Of a stretch of DNA of 64,000 nt, positions 27,091 through 35,773 are shown one piece after another; the stretch's first letter is position 1; each line of letters starts with the position of its first letter. This DNA comes from Alphaproteobacteria bacterium (lineage in GTDB: Bacteria; Pseudomonadota; Alphaproteobacteria; Micropepsales; Micropepsaceae). The notes beneath the pieces are model-generated. The model was not told the DNA's origin, ran no database searches, and worked only from the letters and a program-made list of their open reading frames with translations. Both the position numbers and the translations under genes were made by a program. The DNA lies in contig JAFBAL010000041.1 in the NCBI GenBank assembly GCA_019247845.1, positions 1 to 64,000 on the forward strand, given 5' to 3'.

Positions 27091-27821
27091 TCCTCGCCCG
27101 CCAGGACTTCGGCGACGTGGCGCACGACGAGCGGCTCGCCTTGGCGGCGCATGCGCCCCTCCAGATGCAACAGGCAGCCCAGGTCGCCGCCGATCAGCAT
27201 CTCGGCCCCCGTCGCCCGCGCGTCGGCGATCTTGTCGTCGGCCATGCGCTCGGAGATCTCGGAATACTTCACGCTGAACAACCCGCCGAAGCCGCAGCAC
27301 ACGTCGCGGTCGGCCATTTCGACGACCGCGCCGCCCAAGAGCTTGCGCGGCTGCGCGCGCACGCCGTTCTCGCGCAGGGACGAGCAGCTGTCGTGATAGC
27401 AGGCCTTCGTCGGCGGCACGGTAGCCACGGTCATGCCGCGCACGTCGACAAGGAACTTCGTCAGCTCGTAGGTCTTGGCGGCCAGCGCCCGCGCGGCCGG
27501 GTCATCCTTGAGCACTTCCGCGTAGTGCCGCTTGATCATGCCCGCGCAGGAGCCGGACGGCGCGACGACATAGTCGAACTCGGCGAACACCTTGACGACC
27601 CGGCGCGCGATGGCCTGCGCGTCCTTGTCGGCGCCCGCGTTCCAGGCCGGCTGGCCGCAGCAGGTCTGCGCGCGCGGCACTGCCACCTCGCAGCCGGCCT
27701 GTTCAAGCAGCTTCACCGCGGCAAAGCCGATGCGCGGCCTGACGAGATCGACGAGGCAGGTCACGAACAACCCGACGCGCGGCTTCGCGTTTGCGCCCTC
27801 CTGGCGCGTGCGCGTGGTCAT
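27087..27821 (-). CDS. lutA: Lactate utilization protein A (CCG-domain Fe-S protein)
   Basis: A 244-aa protein with two cysteine-rich CCG domains, as in LutA and GlcF/heterodisulfide reductase subunits: VPRAQTCCGQPAWNAGAD in the first half and DVCCGFGGLFSVKYSEIS in the second, with upstream CLVD and CYHDSCSSL cysteines. It probably binds one or two iron-sulfur clusters and carries electrons within LutABC. Its start overlaps the stop of the acyltransferase gene by 4 bp (ATGA), so lutA is translationally tied to an unrelated-looking gene upstream. Confidence 0.92.
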   Translation of the reverse strand: MTTRTRQEGANAKPRVGLFVTCLVDLVRPRIGFAAVKLLEQAGCEVAVPRAQTCCGQPAWNAGADKDAQAIARRVVKVFAEFDYVVAPSGSCAGMIKRHYAEVLKDDPAARALAAKTYELTKFLVDVRGMTVATVPPTKACYHDSCSSLRENGVRAQPRKLLGGAVVEMADRDVCCGFGGLFSVKYSEISERMADDKIADARATGAEMLIGGDLGCLLHLEGRMRRQGEPLVVRHVAEVLAGEE

Positions 27822-28708
27822 TTCTTCTTCTTCGGCGCCGTGCGCGGGCGCTTGAACTTGGGCTTGGCGGCCTTGGGCACGCCTTGGCCGAGCGCGTAGG
27901 TGGTGGTCTTCAGGTGATCCATGAACTTGTGCCGGTCCGGGATCGTCGAAAGCATGTCATAGGGGATCAGGTCGCCCAGCCGCACGTGCAGCTCGCCGCC
28001 GATCTTGTCGTGCACCTCCTTGAACAGCAGAGACAGCCGCAAGGTCATCGACACGTGGCTGGCCAGCTGGAACAGCCGGCTGTTCTGGCCGGCGAAATAA
28101 ACCGGCGCCACGGGCGCCTTGGCTTGGGCGATGAGGCGCGCGGTCAGCGTCTTCCATTCGCTGTCGACGGCGGCCTTGTGCCACATGCTGGGCGTCGTCG
28201 ACACAGCGCCGGCCGGGAACACGACCAGGCATCCGCCCGCCTGCAGATGCGCCTTCGCCTTGGCGCGGGTCTTCAAGTTGGTCTGTAGCGCCTCCTCGGT
28301 CTCGGCGAAATCGACGGGCAGCAGGAACGGGCGGATCTCCTCGGCGCGGTAGAGCACAGAGTTCGTCAGCACCAGGAAGTCCTTGCGCACCCGCGAGACC
28401 AGGTGGCAGATCACCACGCCGTCGAGCACGCCGAAGGGATGGTTCGAGACCACGACCAGCGGCCCCGTCTTCGGCCACTGGCCGAGCTTGTCCTCGTCGA
28501 GCACCAGGTTGAGCTCGAGCCTGCGGATCGCGCTGTCCCAGAAGGTTTCGCCCGGGACGGGATTGTTGCGGAAGTCCTCATAGAGCGAGCGCAGATAAGG
28601 CTGCCCGCTCATGCGCTCGATCAGGCGGATGACGAAGCGCTTCAGCCGCGGGTCGTCCGCCGAAGCGTAGGAGAACGTGTCGAGCGCGTCCGAGGTGTCG
28701 TCGGCCAT
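27818..28708 (-). CDS. PlsC-like acyltransferase with polylysine tail
   Basis: A 296-aa 1-acyl-glycerol-phosphate-type acyltransferase. The catalytic motif is VVVSNHPFGVLDGVV (HPxGxxD variant of HX4D). The second block LQAGGCLVVFPAGAVSTTP corresponds to the FPEG motif with FPAG. Such HPFGxxDG proteins are often called hemolysin-like or ornithine-lipid acyltransferases (OlsA-like). It has no strong membrane helix, but the extreme C-terminus (KPKFKRPRTAPKKKK) is very basic and could bind anionic lipid. The first gene after the hairpin repeat at 28749-28933, its stop overlaps the lutA start. Confidence 0.8.
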   Translation of the reverse strand: MADDTSDALDTFSYASADDPRLKRFVIRLIERMSGQPYLRSLYEDFRNNPVPGETFWDSAIRRLELNLVLDEDKLGQWPKTGPLVVVSNHPFGVLDGVVICHLVSRVRKDFLVLTNSVLYRAEEIRPFLLPVDFAETEEALQTNLKTRAKAKAHLQAGGCLVVFPAGAVSTTPSMWHKAAVDSEWKTLTARLIAQAKAPVAPVYFAGQNSRLFQLASHVSMTLRLSLLFKEVHDKIGGELHVRLGDLIPYDMLSTIPDRHKFMDHLKTTTYALGQGVPKAAKPKFKRPRTAPKKKK

Positions 28709-28748
28709 GACCGATCTTCGCTCAAGCCTCGCGAAGAAGGAAGCACTG

Positions 28749-28933
28749 CTTATCCTCCCCCGTTCACGGGGGAGGTGCCGAGCGCAGCGAGGCGGAGGGG
28801 GCCCCCTCCCGGCTTCGCTTCGCTACGCCGCGGCAAGGAGAAACACCCTGGCACGCCGGAGCTTCAGCGAAGGCGGCCGTCTGCGCCGCTGTCGCGGCGC
28901 ATCCACCTCCCCCGCTTCGCAGGGGAGGATAAG
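28749..28933. repeat. Hairpin-rich intergenic repeat element with 12-bp inverted ends
   Basis: About 185 bp bounded by CTTATCCTCCCC (28749-28760) and its exact inverse GGGGAGGATAAG (28922-28933). Each end forms its own hairpin (28754-28775 with a GTTCAC loop; 28906-28928). In between are a 16-bp perfect palindrome (GGAGGGGGCCCCCTCC, 28794-28809) and an 8-bp stem with TGTC loop (28882-28901). The layout is like the CCTCCCCCG...CGGGGGAGG mosaic repeats I recall from many alphaproteobacterial genomes. It fills the 228-bp gap between two co-directional genes and may be a mobile palindromic element, with a possible effect on mRNA processing. Confidence 0.65.
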
Positions 28934-28935
28934 TG

Positions 28936-29898
28936 CTAACCGAACCGCTTCTTCAGCCAGTCGATCATCGCGCGGCTGGTGGCTTGCGGCTGTTCCTGCT
29001 GGGTCCAGTGGCCGCTGTCCTTGATCAGCACGCGCTCGAGGTCGGGCACGAAGCGCTCCATGCCGTCGGTCAGCGAGGGCGGCAGCACCACGTCGTCCTC
29101 GGCCATGATCATCAGCCCGGGCACGCGCACCTTCTGCTCCATCGTGCCCGACTGCTCCCAGTTGCGGGTCAGGTTGCGGTACCAGTTGATGCCGCCGGTG
29201 AAGCCGCTCGCCGTGAAGGCGTCGACGAAGACCGCCATCTCCTCCGGCGTCAGCAGCACCTCGCCGCGCCAGCCGCTCTCGGGCTCTTCCAATGCCTTGA
29301 CCAGCTCGAAGTTCTTGGCCTCCTGCGGCAGCGCTTCGAACTCCGCCGCTTTCACCGCACCCTTGCGCATGAAGAAGCGGAAGGTTTTGCCGACGTCCTT
29401 GGCCAGGATCGCGTCGGCGACGCCCGGCTTCTGGAAGAAGACGACGTAGTTGTTCTCGCCGCGGATCGCCCGCAACCCCATGATCGGATCGATCGGCGGC
29501 CGCGGCAGGAACGGCGTGTTGACGCCGATGACGCCCTTGACGCGCGTCGGGTGATAGACGGGCATCTGCCACACCACCAGCCCGCCCCAATCGTGGCCGA
29601 CGAAGATCGCCTCCTTGATGCCGAACGCGTCCAGCATGCCGGCCAGGTCGCCGGTCAGGTGCGCCATGTCGTAGCTCTCGACCGGCTCGGTCCGCGTGGT
29701 GCGGCCATAGCCGCGCTGGTCGGGCGCCAGCACGCGATAGCCCGCTTCCGCCAGCGCCGGAAGCTGGTGGCGCCAGGAATAGGCGAGCTCCGGGAAGCCG
29801 TGGCACAGCACGACGGGAAGGCCGTCCTTCGGTCCGGCCTCGTACACGGCCATGTCGATGCCGTTGGTCTTGATCATGGTGGGAAGGGGAAAGGTCAT
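28936..29898 (-). CDS. Alpha/beta hydrolase, epoxide-hydrolase type
   Basis: A 320-aa soluble hydrolase. Start ATG at 29898 (MTFPLPTMIKTNGIDMAVYEAG), ATGA overlap with the upstream FAD enzyme. Epoxide-hydrolase pattern: VVLCHGFPELAYSWRHQLPAL (HGxP oxyanion motif), APDQRGYGRTTRT, nucleophile Asp in FVGHDWGGLVVWQ, cap-domain tyrosines near NWYRNLTRNW, and the catalytic His in DSGHWTQQEQP. The nucleophile is Asp, not Ser, supporting epoxide hydrolase or haloalkane dehalogenase rather than esterase. It is coupled to a FAD oxygenase-like protein, which would be a fitting source of epoxides. Confidence 0.87.
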   Translation of the reverse strand: MTFPLPTMIKTNGIDMAVYEAGPKDGLPVVLCHGFPELAYSWRHQLPALAEAGYRVLAPDQRGYGRTTRTEPVESYDMAHLTGDLAGMLDAFGIKEAIFVGHDWGGLVVWQMPVYHPTRVKGVIGVNTPFLPRPPIDPIMGLRAIRGENNYVVFFQKPGVADAILAKDVGKTFRFFMRKGAVKAAEFEALPQEAKNFELVKALEEPESGWRGEVLLTPEEMAVFVDAFTASGFTGGINWYRNLTRNWEQSGTMEQKVRVPGLMIMAEDDVVLPPSLTDGMERFVPDLERVLIKDSGHWTQQEQPQATSRAMIDWLKKRFG

Positions 29899-31349
29899 CG
29901 CGAACTCCGCAGTTGCAATCTTTCGAGCATCTCGGCGCGCTCGGGGCCGAATTTCGGCGGATAGAACCCGCGTTCGCGCTTGATGCGTTCTGGCGTGGCC
30001 CAGAAGCCGAGCAGGCGCGCGACCGTGCCGGGCTTCTTCCACCACTCGTTCGGGTCGTCGATCATGTGGAAGGCGCGGGAGAAGGCGCGAAGCGTGCCGA
30101 TGTCGCCGCGCGTCGCCGGCCCGATCGCGTCCTCCACCAGGCTTTTGATCGCGCGCGCGCGGAACGACGGCTTGTAGTGCGGATCGCGCTCGTTGGCGGC
30201 GCGGCGGATGGCCTGTTTGTCCTGGCGCACCATCGAGTCGTAGAACGGACGCAGCGCCTTGCGCGTATCGATCTCGAACTTGGCGGCGCGGGCGAGCGGG
30301 TTCTGCACGCTGTCGAGAACCTCGCGCAGGATATGCGCATGCACGATGCCGGCCGAGCAGCCGCGGCCATAGAGCGGGTTGGTGCGCACCGCCGCGTCGC
30401 CGATGGCGAAAAAGCCTTCGAGCCTGGGGTCGAAGCGCCGCCAGGTGCTCTTCAGGTTGCCCATCGCGAAGACCTGGCTCGCGGGGCCCGCGCGGTCGCG
30501 GTCGATCCAGCGCGCGCAGCCCGGGATCGCGTCGCAGATCGCATCGAAGACCTCGGGCTTCATCACCGCCATGCGCAGCTCGGTCTCGATCTCGGGCACC
30601 GCGAGCGTGATCGAGAAGTGCCGGTTGTCGGCCGGGAAGACGCCGAACTTGATATAGCCCAGGTCGCCCGCGCCCGGGGTGCCGTCGCGCACCGGCTCTT
30701 CCGCGCCGTCCTTCAGCTTGTAGTGCCGCGTGAAATAGAGGATGCCGGCCGGCCTTTCCTCTTCGCTGATGCTGAAGCCGGCCTCGCGCAGCCAGTCGGG
30801 GAACGAGGTGTTGCGGCCCGTGGCATCGACGATGACGTCGGCAAGCATGTCTTGCGTCGTGCCGTCGCGCTCGACCTTCAAGCCCAGCACGCGAGTGCCG
30901 TCGATCGAGAGTCCACGCACGCCCGCGTCGTTGAGGAACGTGACGTTGTGCTGGCGCAGCACATAGCGCCGCATCACCAGCTCGAGCGTGGTGCGGCGGC
31001 TGAACAGGATCGACAGGTCCTCGTCGCCAGGGCTGGCGCTGTAGCCGTCGCGCAACGGCGGCGGCAATCCGTCCTCGAAGGTGAAGACGCGCGCGCCGGC
31101 CTCGGTCAGGTCCTTGAGGAGATCGGGGTAACGTTCCTGGATCAAGGTCGTCAGCCGCCCCAGGAACACATGGCTGTGGCGCAGCTGCGTGGCGCCGCGG
31201 CGCTCCCAGTGCGCGAAGGCGTCTTCCGCGTCGCCGCCCGGCGCCGCGCTGTCGCGGTCGACCAGGGTCACGCGCCGCGTGCCGCCCAGCGCGAGCGCGG
31301 CCCCCAGCCCCGCGATGCCGGAGCCGGCGACAAGGACGTGCTCGCTCAT
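29895..31349 (-). CDS. FAD-dependent oxidoreductase (flavin monooxygenase/halogenase-like)
   Basis: A 484-aa flavoprotein. N-terminal dinucleotide motif VLVAGSGIAGLGAALALGG (residues about 5-23). The motif DVIVDATGRNTSFPDWL precedes the NADPH/FAD region, and FFAIGDAAVRTNPLYGRGCSAG is the second FAD-binding motif of the GR2/PHBH family. RRTTLELVMRRYVL matches group A monooxygenases and tryptophan-halogenase relatives. Both its stop (with the epoxide hydrolase) and its start (with DUF423) are ATGA overlaps. The substrate is unknown; an epoxidase role would fit the neighbouring epoxide hydrolase. Confidence 0.8.
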   Translation of the reverse strand: MSEHVLVAGSGIAGLGAALALGGTRRVTLVDRDSAAPGGDAEDAFAHWERRGATQLRHSHVFLGRLTTLIQERYPDLLKDLTEAGARVFTFEDGLPPPLRDGYSASPGDEDLSILFSRRTTLELVMRRYVLRQHNVTFLNDAGVRGLSIDGTRVLGLKVERDGTTQDMLADVIVDATGRNTSFPDWLREAGFSISEEERPAGILYFTRHYKLKDGAEEPVRDGTPGAGDLGYIKFGVFPADNRHFSITLAVPEIETELRMAVMKPEVFDAICDAIPGCARWIDRDRAGPASQVFAMGNLKSTWRRFDPRLEGFFAIGDAAVRTNPLYGRGCSAGIVHAHILREVLDSVQNPLARAAKFEIDTRKALRPFYDSMVRQDKQAIRRAANERDPHYKPSFRARAIKSLVEDAIGPATRGDIGTLRAFSRAFHMIDDPNEWWKKPGTVARLLGFWATPERIKRERGFYPPKFGPERAEMLERLQLRSSR

Positions 31350-31729
31350 GTCTTGATCCTCGTCGCGGCGATGGCGAGCATGATCCAGCCGGTCAGGAAG
31401 GCCGCCCCGCCCAAGGGCGTCACGAAGACGAAGGCATGCTCGCCCGTCAACGCCAGAAGATAGAGCGAGCCCGCGAACAGCACGATGCCGATCAGGAACG
31501 ACCATGCCGACCAGCGCGCGGCGCGCGCCGCCTCGCCCTGCATGGCGAGCGCCGCCAGGCCCAGCGCCAGCGCGTGGTACATGTGGTAGCGCGCGCCGGT
31601 CTCGAACAGGCCCAGCGCATGGCTGTCGATGCGGCCGCTCAAGCCGTGCGCGGCAAAGGCGCCGAGCGCGACCGCGAGCGCACCGTTGAGCGCGGCGATG
31701 ACGAGCCAGGTCCTCACGCGCAGCCGCAT
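31346..31729 (-). CDS. DUF423 membrane protein
   Basis: A 127-aa inner-membrane protein of the DUF423 (YwdK-like) family with four predicted helices. The hallmark LNGALAVALGAFAAHGL, ETGARYHMYHALAL and the C-terminal TPLGGAAFLTGWIMLAIAA are all present. The function of the family is unknown. It sits between the M20 hydrolase (16-bp overlap) and the FAD enzyme (ATGA overlap), in a compact operon running from 33003 leftward. Confidence 0.88.
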   Translation of the reverse strand: MRLRVRTWLVIAALNGALAVALGAFAAHGLSGRIDSHALGLFETGARYHMYHALALGLAALAMQGEAARAARWSAWSFLIGIVLFAGSLYLLALTGEHAFVFVTPLGGAAFLTGWIMLAIAATRIKT

Positions 31730-33003
31730 CCCGCTTGCGCGTGGCCATGCCCGTGCCCATGACCATGTCCGTGATCATGGCTCGCAAGCTTCGCGGACGC
31801 TTCCAAGGCCGCCTTGGAGAGATCGGCGGTGGCGTCGAAATCGCTCTTCACGCGCCCGAGGAACGCTGTGTCGCCCATCAGGTCGAGCGCGGTCATGGCC
31901 AGCGACTTGGCGCCGTCGATCACCGCCTGGTCGCCTTTGTCGGACACCGCATGCCGCGCGAACTCGGCGTTGTGGATGATGACGTTCATCGGCGCAACGC
32001 CGAGGCAGGGATGGATCGAGGGCAGGCGGTGGCTGACATTGCCCATGTCGGTCGAGCCGGCATAGCCGGGCGGCAGGTCCTTGACCGGGAAGAACTCGCG
32101 GCCCAAGACGACCGCGTTGCGCTCGTAGGATTGGGCGAGCGGCCAGTTGGTCTTGAGGTCGAGATAGTCGCTCTCGCCCCATTTGGTCTCGACGCGGCAG
32201 CCGGTGGCGAGCGCGCCGGCTTCGAAGCAGGCCTGCACGCGTGCCTTCAGCGTCAGAAGTTCATGCGCGTCCAGCGCGCGGACATAGAAGCGGCAGGCGG
32301 CACGCTCCGGCACGATGTTGGGCGCGAGCCCGCCCTCGGTGATGATGCCGTGGATGCGCTGGTCGTTCTTGATGTGCTGGCGCAGCTGCGCGATCGATTG
32401 GTACGCGGTGACCACGGCGTCGAGCGCGTTCAAGCCGCGATAGGGCATGGCCGAGGCATGCGCCGCGCGGCCATAGAACACCGCCTCGACGTCGCAGATC
32501 GCGATGCAGGGCATGGTGATGAGGTTGATGTTCGAGGGATGGATCATCATCGCCGCGTCGGCGCGGTCGAAGGCGCCGTGCTGCGCCATCAGCTCCTTGC
32601 CGCCGTAGCGCTCTTCCGCCGGCGTGCCCAGATAGCGCACGCGGCCGGGCAGCCGTCCGTTCAGCTTGGAGAGCGCGAGCGCGGCGCCCAGCCCCGCGGT
32701 CGCGATGATGTTGTGGCCGCAGGCGTGGCCCACGCCCGGCAGCGCGTCGTATTCGGACAGGATCGCGACGGTCGGTCCCTTGTCCGCGCCGAACTCGGCC
32801 GCGTAGGCGGTCTTGAGGCCGAAGGCTTCGCGCTGAACGCCGATGCCGTGGCTTTCGACCGCGCCGGTCAGCCTTGCTGCGGCCTTGAACTCCTGCAGCG
32901 CCAGCTCCGGCTCGGCATGGATCGCGTGCGACAGCGACAGCAGCTCGTCGCGCATCGCGTCGATCGCAGAGGCCACGTCTTTCTTGAGCGCGTCGAGGGT
33001 CAT
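31714..33003 (-). CDS. M20-family amidohydrolase with His-Gly metal-binding tail
   Basis: A 429-aa M20D-type aminoacylase/carboxypeptidase-like enzyme (AbgB/amidohydrolase type). Metal-site motifs: SEYDALPGVGHACGHNIIATA, then GTPAEERYGGKELM (general-base Glu pair). The middle lid domain holds RAAHASAMPYRGLNALDAV, and AGSTDMGNVSHRLPSIHPCLG is the distal site. The extreme C-terminus adds SHDHGHGHGHGHGHAQAGCGCA, which is not part of the family fold and looks like a Zn/Ni/Cu-binding extension. It heads the operon with DUF423, the FAD enzyme, the epoxide hydrolase, and possibly the acyltransferase and lutABC. Confidence 0.88.
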   Translation of the reverse strand: MTLDALKKDVASAIDAMRDELLSLSHAIHAEPELALQEFKAAARLTGAVESHGIGVQREAFGLKTAYAAEFGADKGPTVAILSEYDALPGVGHACGHNIIATAGLGAALALSKLNGRLPGRVRYLGTPAEERYGGKELMAQHGAFDRADAAMMIHPSNINLITMPCIAICDVEAVFYGRAAHASAMPYRGLNALDAVVTAYQSIAQLRQHIKNDQRIHGIITEGGLAPNIVPERAACRFYVRALDAHELLTLKARVQACFEAGALATGCRVETKWGESDYLDLKTNWPLAQSYERNAVVLGREFFPVKDLPPGYAGSTDMGNVSHRLPSIHPCLGVAPMNVIIHNAEFARHAVSDKGDQAVIDGAKSLAMTALDLMGDTAFLGRVKSDFDATADLSKAALEASAKLASHDHGHGHGHGHGHAQAGCGCA

Positions 33004-33069
33004 GGGGCCACCTTCGGGAGAGGCTGCGGATCATAGACAGTTGCCCGGCCGTTTGCGAAGCTCGTCGTC

Positions 33070-33837
33070 ATGACAAACTTTGCGCAAGGTAACGATGGCG
33101 TGCGCCTCGCCTGGGAGGAAGCCGGCGCCGACACGGGCATCGGCGAGCCGATCGTTCTCGTCCACGGCTTCGCCTCGGACCGTGTCCAGAACTGGCGCGC
33201 GCCCGGCTGGTACCAGACGCTGACCGAGGCCGGGCGCCGCGTCGTGGCGCTCGACTGCCGCGGCCATGGCGAGAGCGACAAGCCGCACGATCCGGAAAGC
33301 TATGGCGACAGGATGGTCGACGACGTCGTCGCGGTGATGGACGCCGCCGGCATCGACGGCGCGGTGGACGTGATGGGCTATTCGATGGGCGGCATGATCG
33401 CGATGGGGCTCGCGATGCGCCATCCCGGCCGCCTGCGCCGCATGGTCGTGGCCGGTGTCGGCGACAGCTATTTCCACGATGCGCCCAGGCGCCGCATCGC
33501 CATCGCCGATGCGCTGACGGTCGACGACCCCCGGACGCTCGCCGATCCGGTCCAGCGCCAGTTCCGCCTCTTCGCGGGGCAGAAGGGCAAGGACCTCGCG
33601 GCGCTGGCTGCCTGCATGCGCAAATCGCGCACGATCTATTCGGCCGGAGAGCTGGCGCGCTGGCCGGGCGACGTGCTGGTCGTCTGCGGCGAGACCGACA
33701 ATCTCACCGGCGATCCGCAAGGCCTGGCGCAGGCTTTTCCCAGCGGCCGCGCCGTCGTGGTGCCGAAACGGGACCATATGACAGCGGTGGGCGACAAGGT
33801 CTATAAGCAGGCCGTCCTAGAATTCCTCGCGAGTTGA
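33070..33837 (+). CDS. Alpha/beta hydrolase
   Basis: A 255-aa hydrolase divergent from the M20 gene (66 bp between starts). Motifs: PIVLVHGFASDRVQNW, ALDCRGHGESDKP, nucleophile elbow DVMGYSMGGMIAMGLAM, acid in VVCGETDNLTGDP, and His in PKRDHMTAVGD. The GYSMGG elbow and DCRGHGxSDKP are frequent in Rhodospirillales/Rhizobiales alpha/beta hydrolases next to acyl-CoA dehydrogenase genes. It lies 3 bp upstream of the gcdH-like gene and is probably co-transcribed. Substrate unknown. Confidence 0.83.
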   Translation: MTNFAQGNDGVRLAWEEAGADTGIGEPIVLVHGFASDRVQNWRAPGWYQTLTEAGRRVVALDCRGHGESDKPHDPESYGDRMVDDVVAVMDAAGIDGAVDVMGYSMGGMIAMGLAMRHPGRLRRMVVAGVGDSYFHDAPRRRIAIADALTVDDPRTLADPVQRQFRLFAGQKGKDLAALAACMRKSRTIYSAGELARWPGDVLVVCGETDNLTGDPQGLAQAFPSGRAVVVPKRDHMTAVGDKVYKQAVLEFLAS

Positions 33838-33840
33838 TCC

Positions 33841-35052
33841 ATGAGCGCTGCGCCCAAGACCCCAAAGCCCCACGGGCTCGAGCACAATCATTTCGACTGG
33901 GCCGATCCGTTGCTGCTGACCCAGGAGCTCAGCGACGACGAGCGCATGGTCGCCGACAGCGCGCGCGCCTATTGCCAGGAGAAGTTGCTGCCGCGCGTGC
34001 GCGACGGCTTCCGCAACGAGACCTTCGACCGCGCCATCATGACCGAGATGGGCGAGATGGGATTCCTGGGTCCGACCATCCCGGAAGAGTACGGCGGCGC
34101 GGGCCTGTCCTATGTCTGCTACGGGCTGGTGGCGCGCGAGGTCGAGCGCGTCGATTCCGGCTATCGCTCGGCGGCATCGGTGCAGAGCTCGCTGGTGATG
34201 CATCCGATCTACGCCTATGGCAGCGAGGAGCAGCGCCGCCGCTGGCTGCCCAAGCTCGCCAGCGGCGAGTTCGTCGGCTGCTTCGGGTTGACCGAGCCCG
34301 ATCACGGCTCCGACCCCGGCTCGATGGTGACGCGCGCGGTGAAGGACGCGGGCGGCTATCGCCTCAACGGCGCCAAGATGTGGATCACCAACTCGCCCAT
34401 TGCCGACGTCGCGGTGGTCTGGGCCAAGCTCGACGGCGACATCCGCGGCTTCGTGGTCGAGCGCGACACCAAAGGATTCTCCACGCCCAAGATCGAAGGC
34501 AAGTTCAGCCTTCGCGCCTCCGTCACCGGCGAGATCGTGCTCGACGACTGCCTGGTGCCGGAAGCCAGCCTCCTGCCCAATGTGCGCGGGCTGTCGGGCC
34601 CGTTCGGCTGCCTCAACCGCGCGCGCTACGGCATCGCCTGGGGCGCGATGGGCGCGGCCGAGTTCTGCTGGCACGCCGCGCGGACCTATACGATGGAGCG
34701 CAAGCAGTTCGGCCGGCCGCTGGCCGCCAACCAGCTCGTCCAGAAGAAGCTCGCCGACATGCAGACCGAGATCACGCTCGGCCTCCAAGGTGCGCTGCGC
34801 CTGGGGCGGCTGATGGACACCGGCCAAGCCGCGCCGCCTGCGATCTCGCTGATGAAGCGCAACAATTGCGGCAAGGCGCTGGCCATCGCCCGCGAGGCGC
34901 GCGACATGCACGGCGGCAACGGCGTCTCGGACGAATACGGCGTGATCCGCCACGTGCTGAACCTCGAAGCGGTCAACACCTATGAAGGCACGCACGACGT
35001 GCACGCGCTGATCCTGGGCCGCGCGCAGACGGGGCTGCAGGCGTTCTCCTGA
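33841..35052 (+). CDS. gcdH: Glutaryl-CoA dehydrogenase-type acyl-CoA dehydrogenase
   Basis: A 403-aa FAD acyl-CoA dehydrogenase. The GCDH-type N-terminus ([21 protein letters not shown]) is followed by [32 protein letters not shown] and [16 protein letters not shown] (FAD/substrate). The helical C-terminal domain has [29 protein letters not shown]. The catalytic Glu is in [24 protein letters not shown] oxidises and decarboxylates glutaryl-CoA to crotonyl-CoA in lysine/tryptophan degradation. The only neighbours are a hydrolase and a methyltransferase, with no lysine-pathway genes nearby. Confidence 0.9.
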   Translation: MSAAPKTPKPHGLEHNHFDWADPLLLTQELSDDERMVADSARAYCQEKLLPRVRDGFRNETFDRAIMTEMGEMGFLGPTIPEEYGGAGLSYVCYGLVAREVERVDSGYRSAASVQSSLVMHPIYAYGSEEQRRRWLPKLASGEFVGCFGLTEPDHGSDPGSMVTRAVKDAGGYRLNGAKMWITNSPIADVAVVWAKLDGDIRGFVVERDTKGFSTPKIEGKFSLRASVTGEIVLDDCLVPEASLLPNVRGLSGPFGCLNRARYGIAWGAMGAAEFCWHAARTYTMERKQFGRPLAANQLVQKKLADMQTEITLGLQGALRLGRLMDTGQAAPPAISLMKRNNCGKALAIAREARDMHGGNGVSDEYGVIRHVLNLEAVNTYEGTHDVHALILGRAQTGLQAFS

Positions 35053-35733
35053 TCAAGCGCGCTTCGCCAGCGCGATCCAGTCCCAGGGCTTCATGCCTTT
35101 GCGCGCGCGCATGCCTTCGACGCTCCAGGGGTAATGCGCGCGGCCGATGCGCGTGGGCGTGAAGCCGTGGCGCTTGAATATCTCCGCGAGCTCCGCGCGC
35201 TCGTAGTGCTTCTGCCAGACGCCGTCGCGCTCGACGAGGCCGCCGGCGCGCCACTTCTGTTCGCCGCCGCGCGCCACCACCATGCGCTCGGACTCCAGCG
35301 ACGGCACGACCATCAGCGCCGAGCCGCCGCGCTTCGTCACGGCTGCGACGGCGGCCCAGAGCTTGTCGCGATCCTTCTCGCGCGGCTGCGTGATGACGTT
35401 CAGGCAGACGGTCAGATCGGCCGCTCGGCCGATGCGCCTGGCGGCGCGGGGGATGTCGGTCGTCAGCCAAGCGACGCCGTCGCCGCAGCGCGCTTTGGCG
35501 CGGGCGATGATCCTGGGCGCGAACTCGACGCCATGGATGGTCTCGAAGCGCTTGCCGAAGCGGGCGATGAAGCTCCCCACGCCGCAGCCGAGATCGGCGA
35601 GCACCGCGCCGTTCTTGGGCAGCTTCGCCAGCCGCACGAAGCGCGCCATCTGGGCGGCGCTCTCTTCGCGGGTGATGTCGCAGGTCTCGCTCTCGAATTC
35701 GTCGGCCAGCCTGTCCCAATCGGCGCTTTTCAT
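35053..35733 (-). CDS. SAM-dependent class I methyltransferase
   Basis: A 226-aa methyltransferase. Start ATG at 35733 (MKSADWDRLADEFESETCDIT). Motif I is VLADLGCGVGSFIARFG (about residues 42-57), followed by IHGVEFAPRIIARAKA (motif post I). The C-terminal region FKRHGFTPTRIGRAHYPWSVEG is typical of Methyltransf_12/23-like proteins. Its stop directly abuts the gcdH stop (convergent). It is divergent from the CoA-transferase gene 41 bp away. Substrate unknown. Confidence 0.78.
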   Translation of the reverse strand: MKSADWDRLADEFESETCDITREESAAQMARFVRLAKLPKNGAVLADLGCGVGSFIARFGKRFETIHGVEFAPRIIARAKARCGDGVAWLTTDIPRAARRIGRAADLTVCLNVITQPREKDRDKLWAAVAAVTKRGGSALMVVPSLESERMVVARGGEQKWRAGGLVERDGVWQKHYERAELAEIFKRHGFTPTRIGRAHYPWSVEGMRARKGMKPWDWIALAKRA

Positions 35734-35773
35734 GGCAGTTTGGCTCGCACGATTCCGCATCCAAGGGCAACCG

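Noticed and set aside
28933..29964. 343-codon plus-strand frame over the epoxide hydrolase
   Set aside because: A shadow of the minus-strand gene; no motif and no start context.
31735..31785. Short repeat run in the M20 3' end as CRISPR or satellite
   Set aside because: It encodes a His-Gly tail in frame and has no spacer structure.
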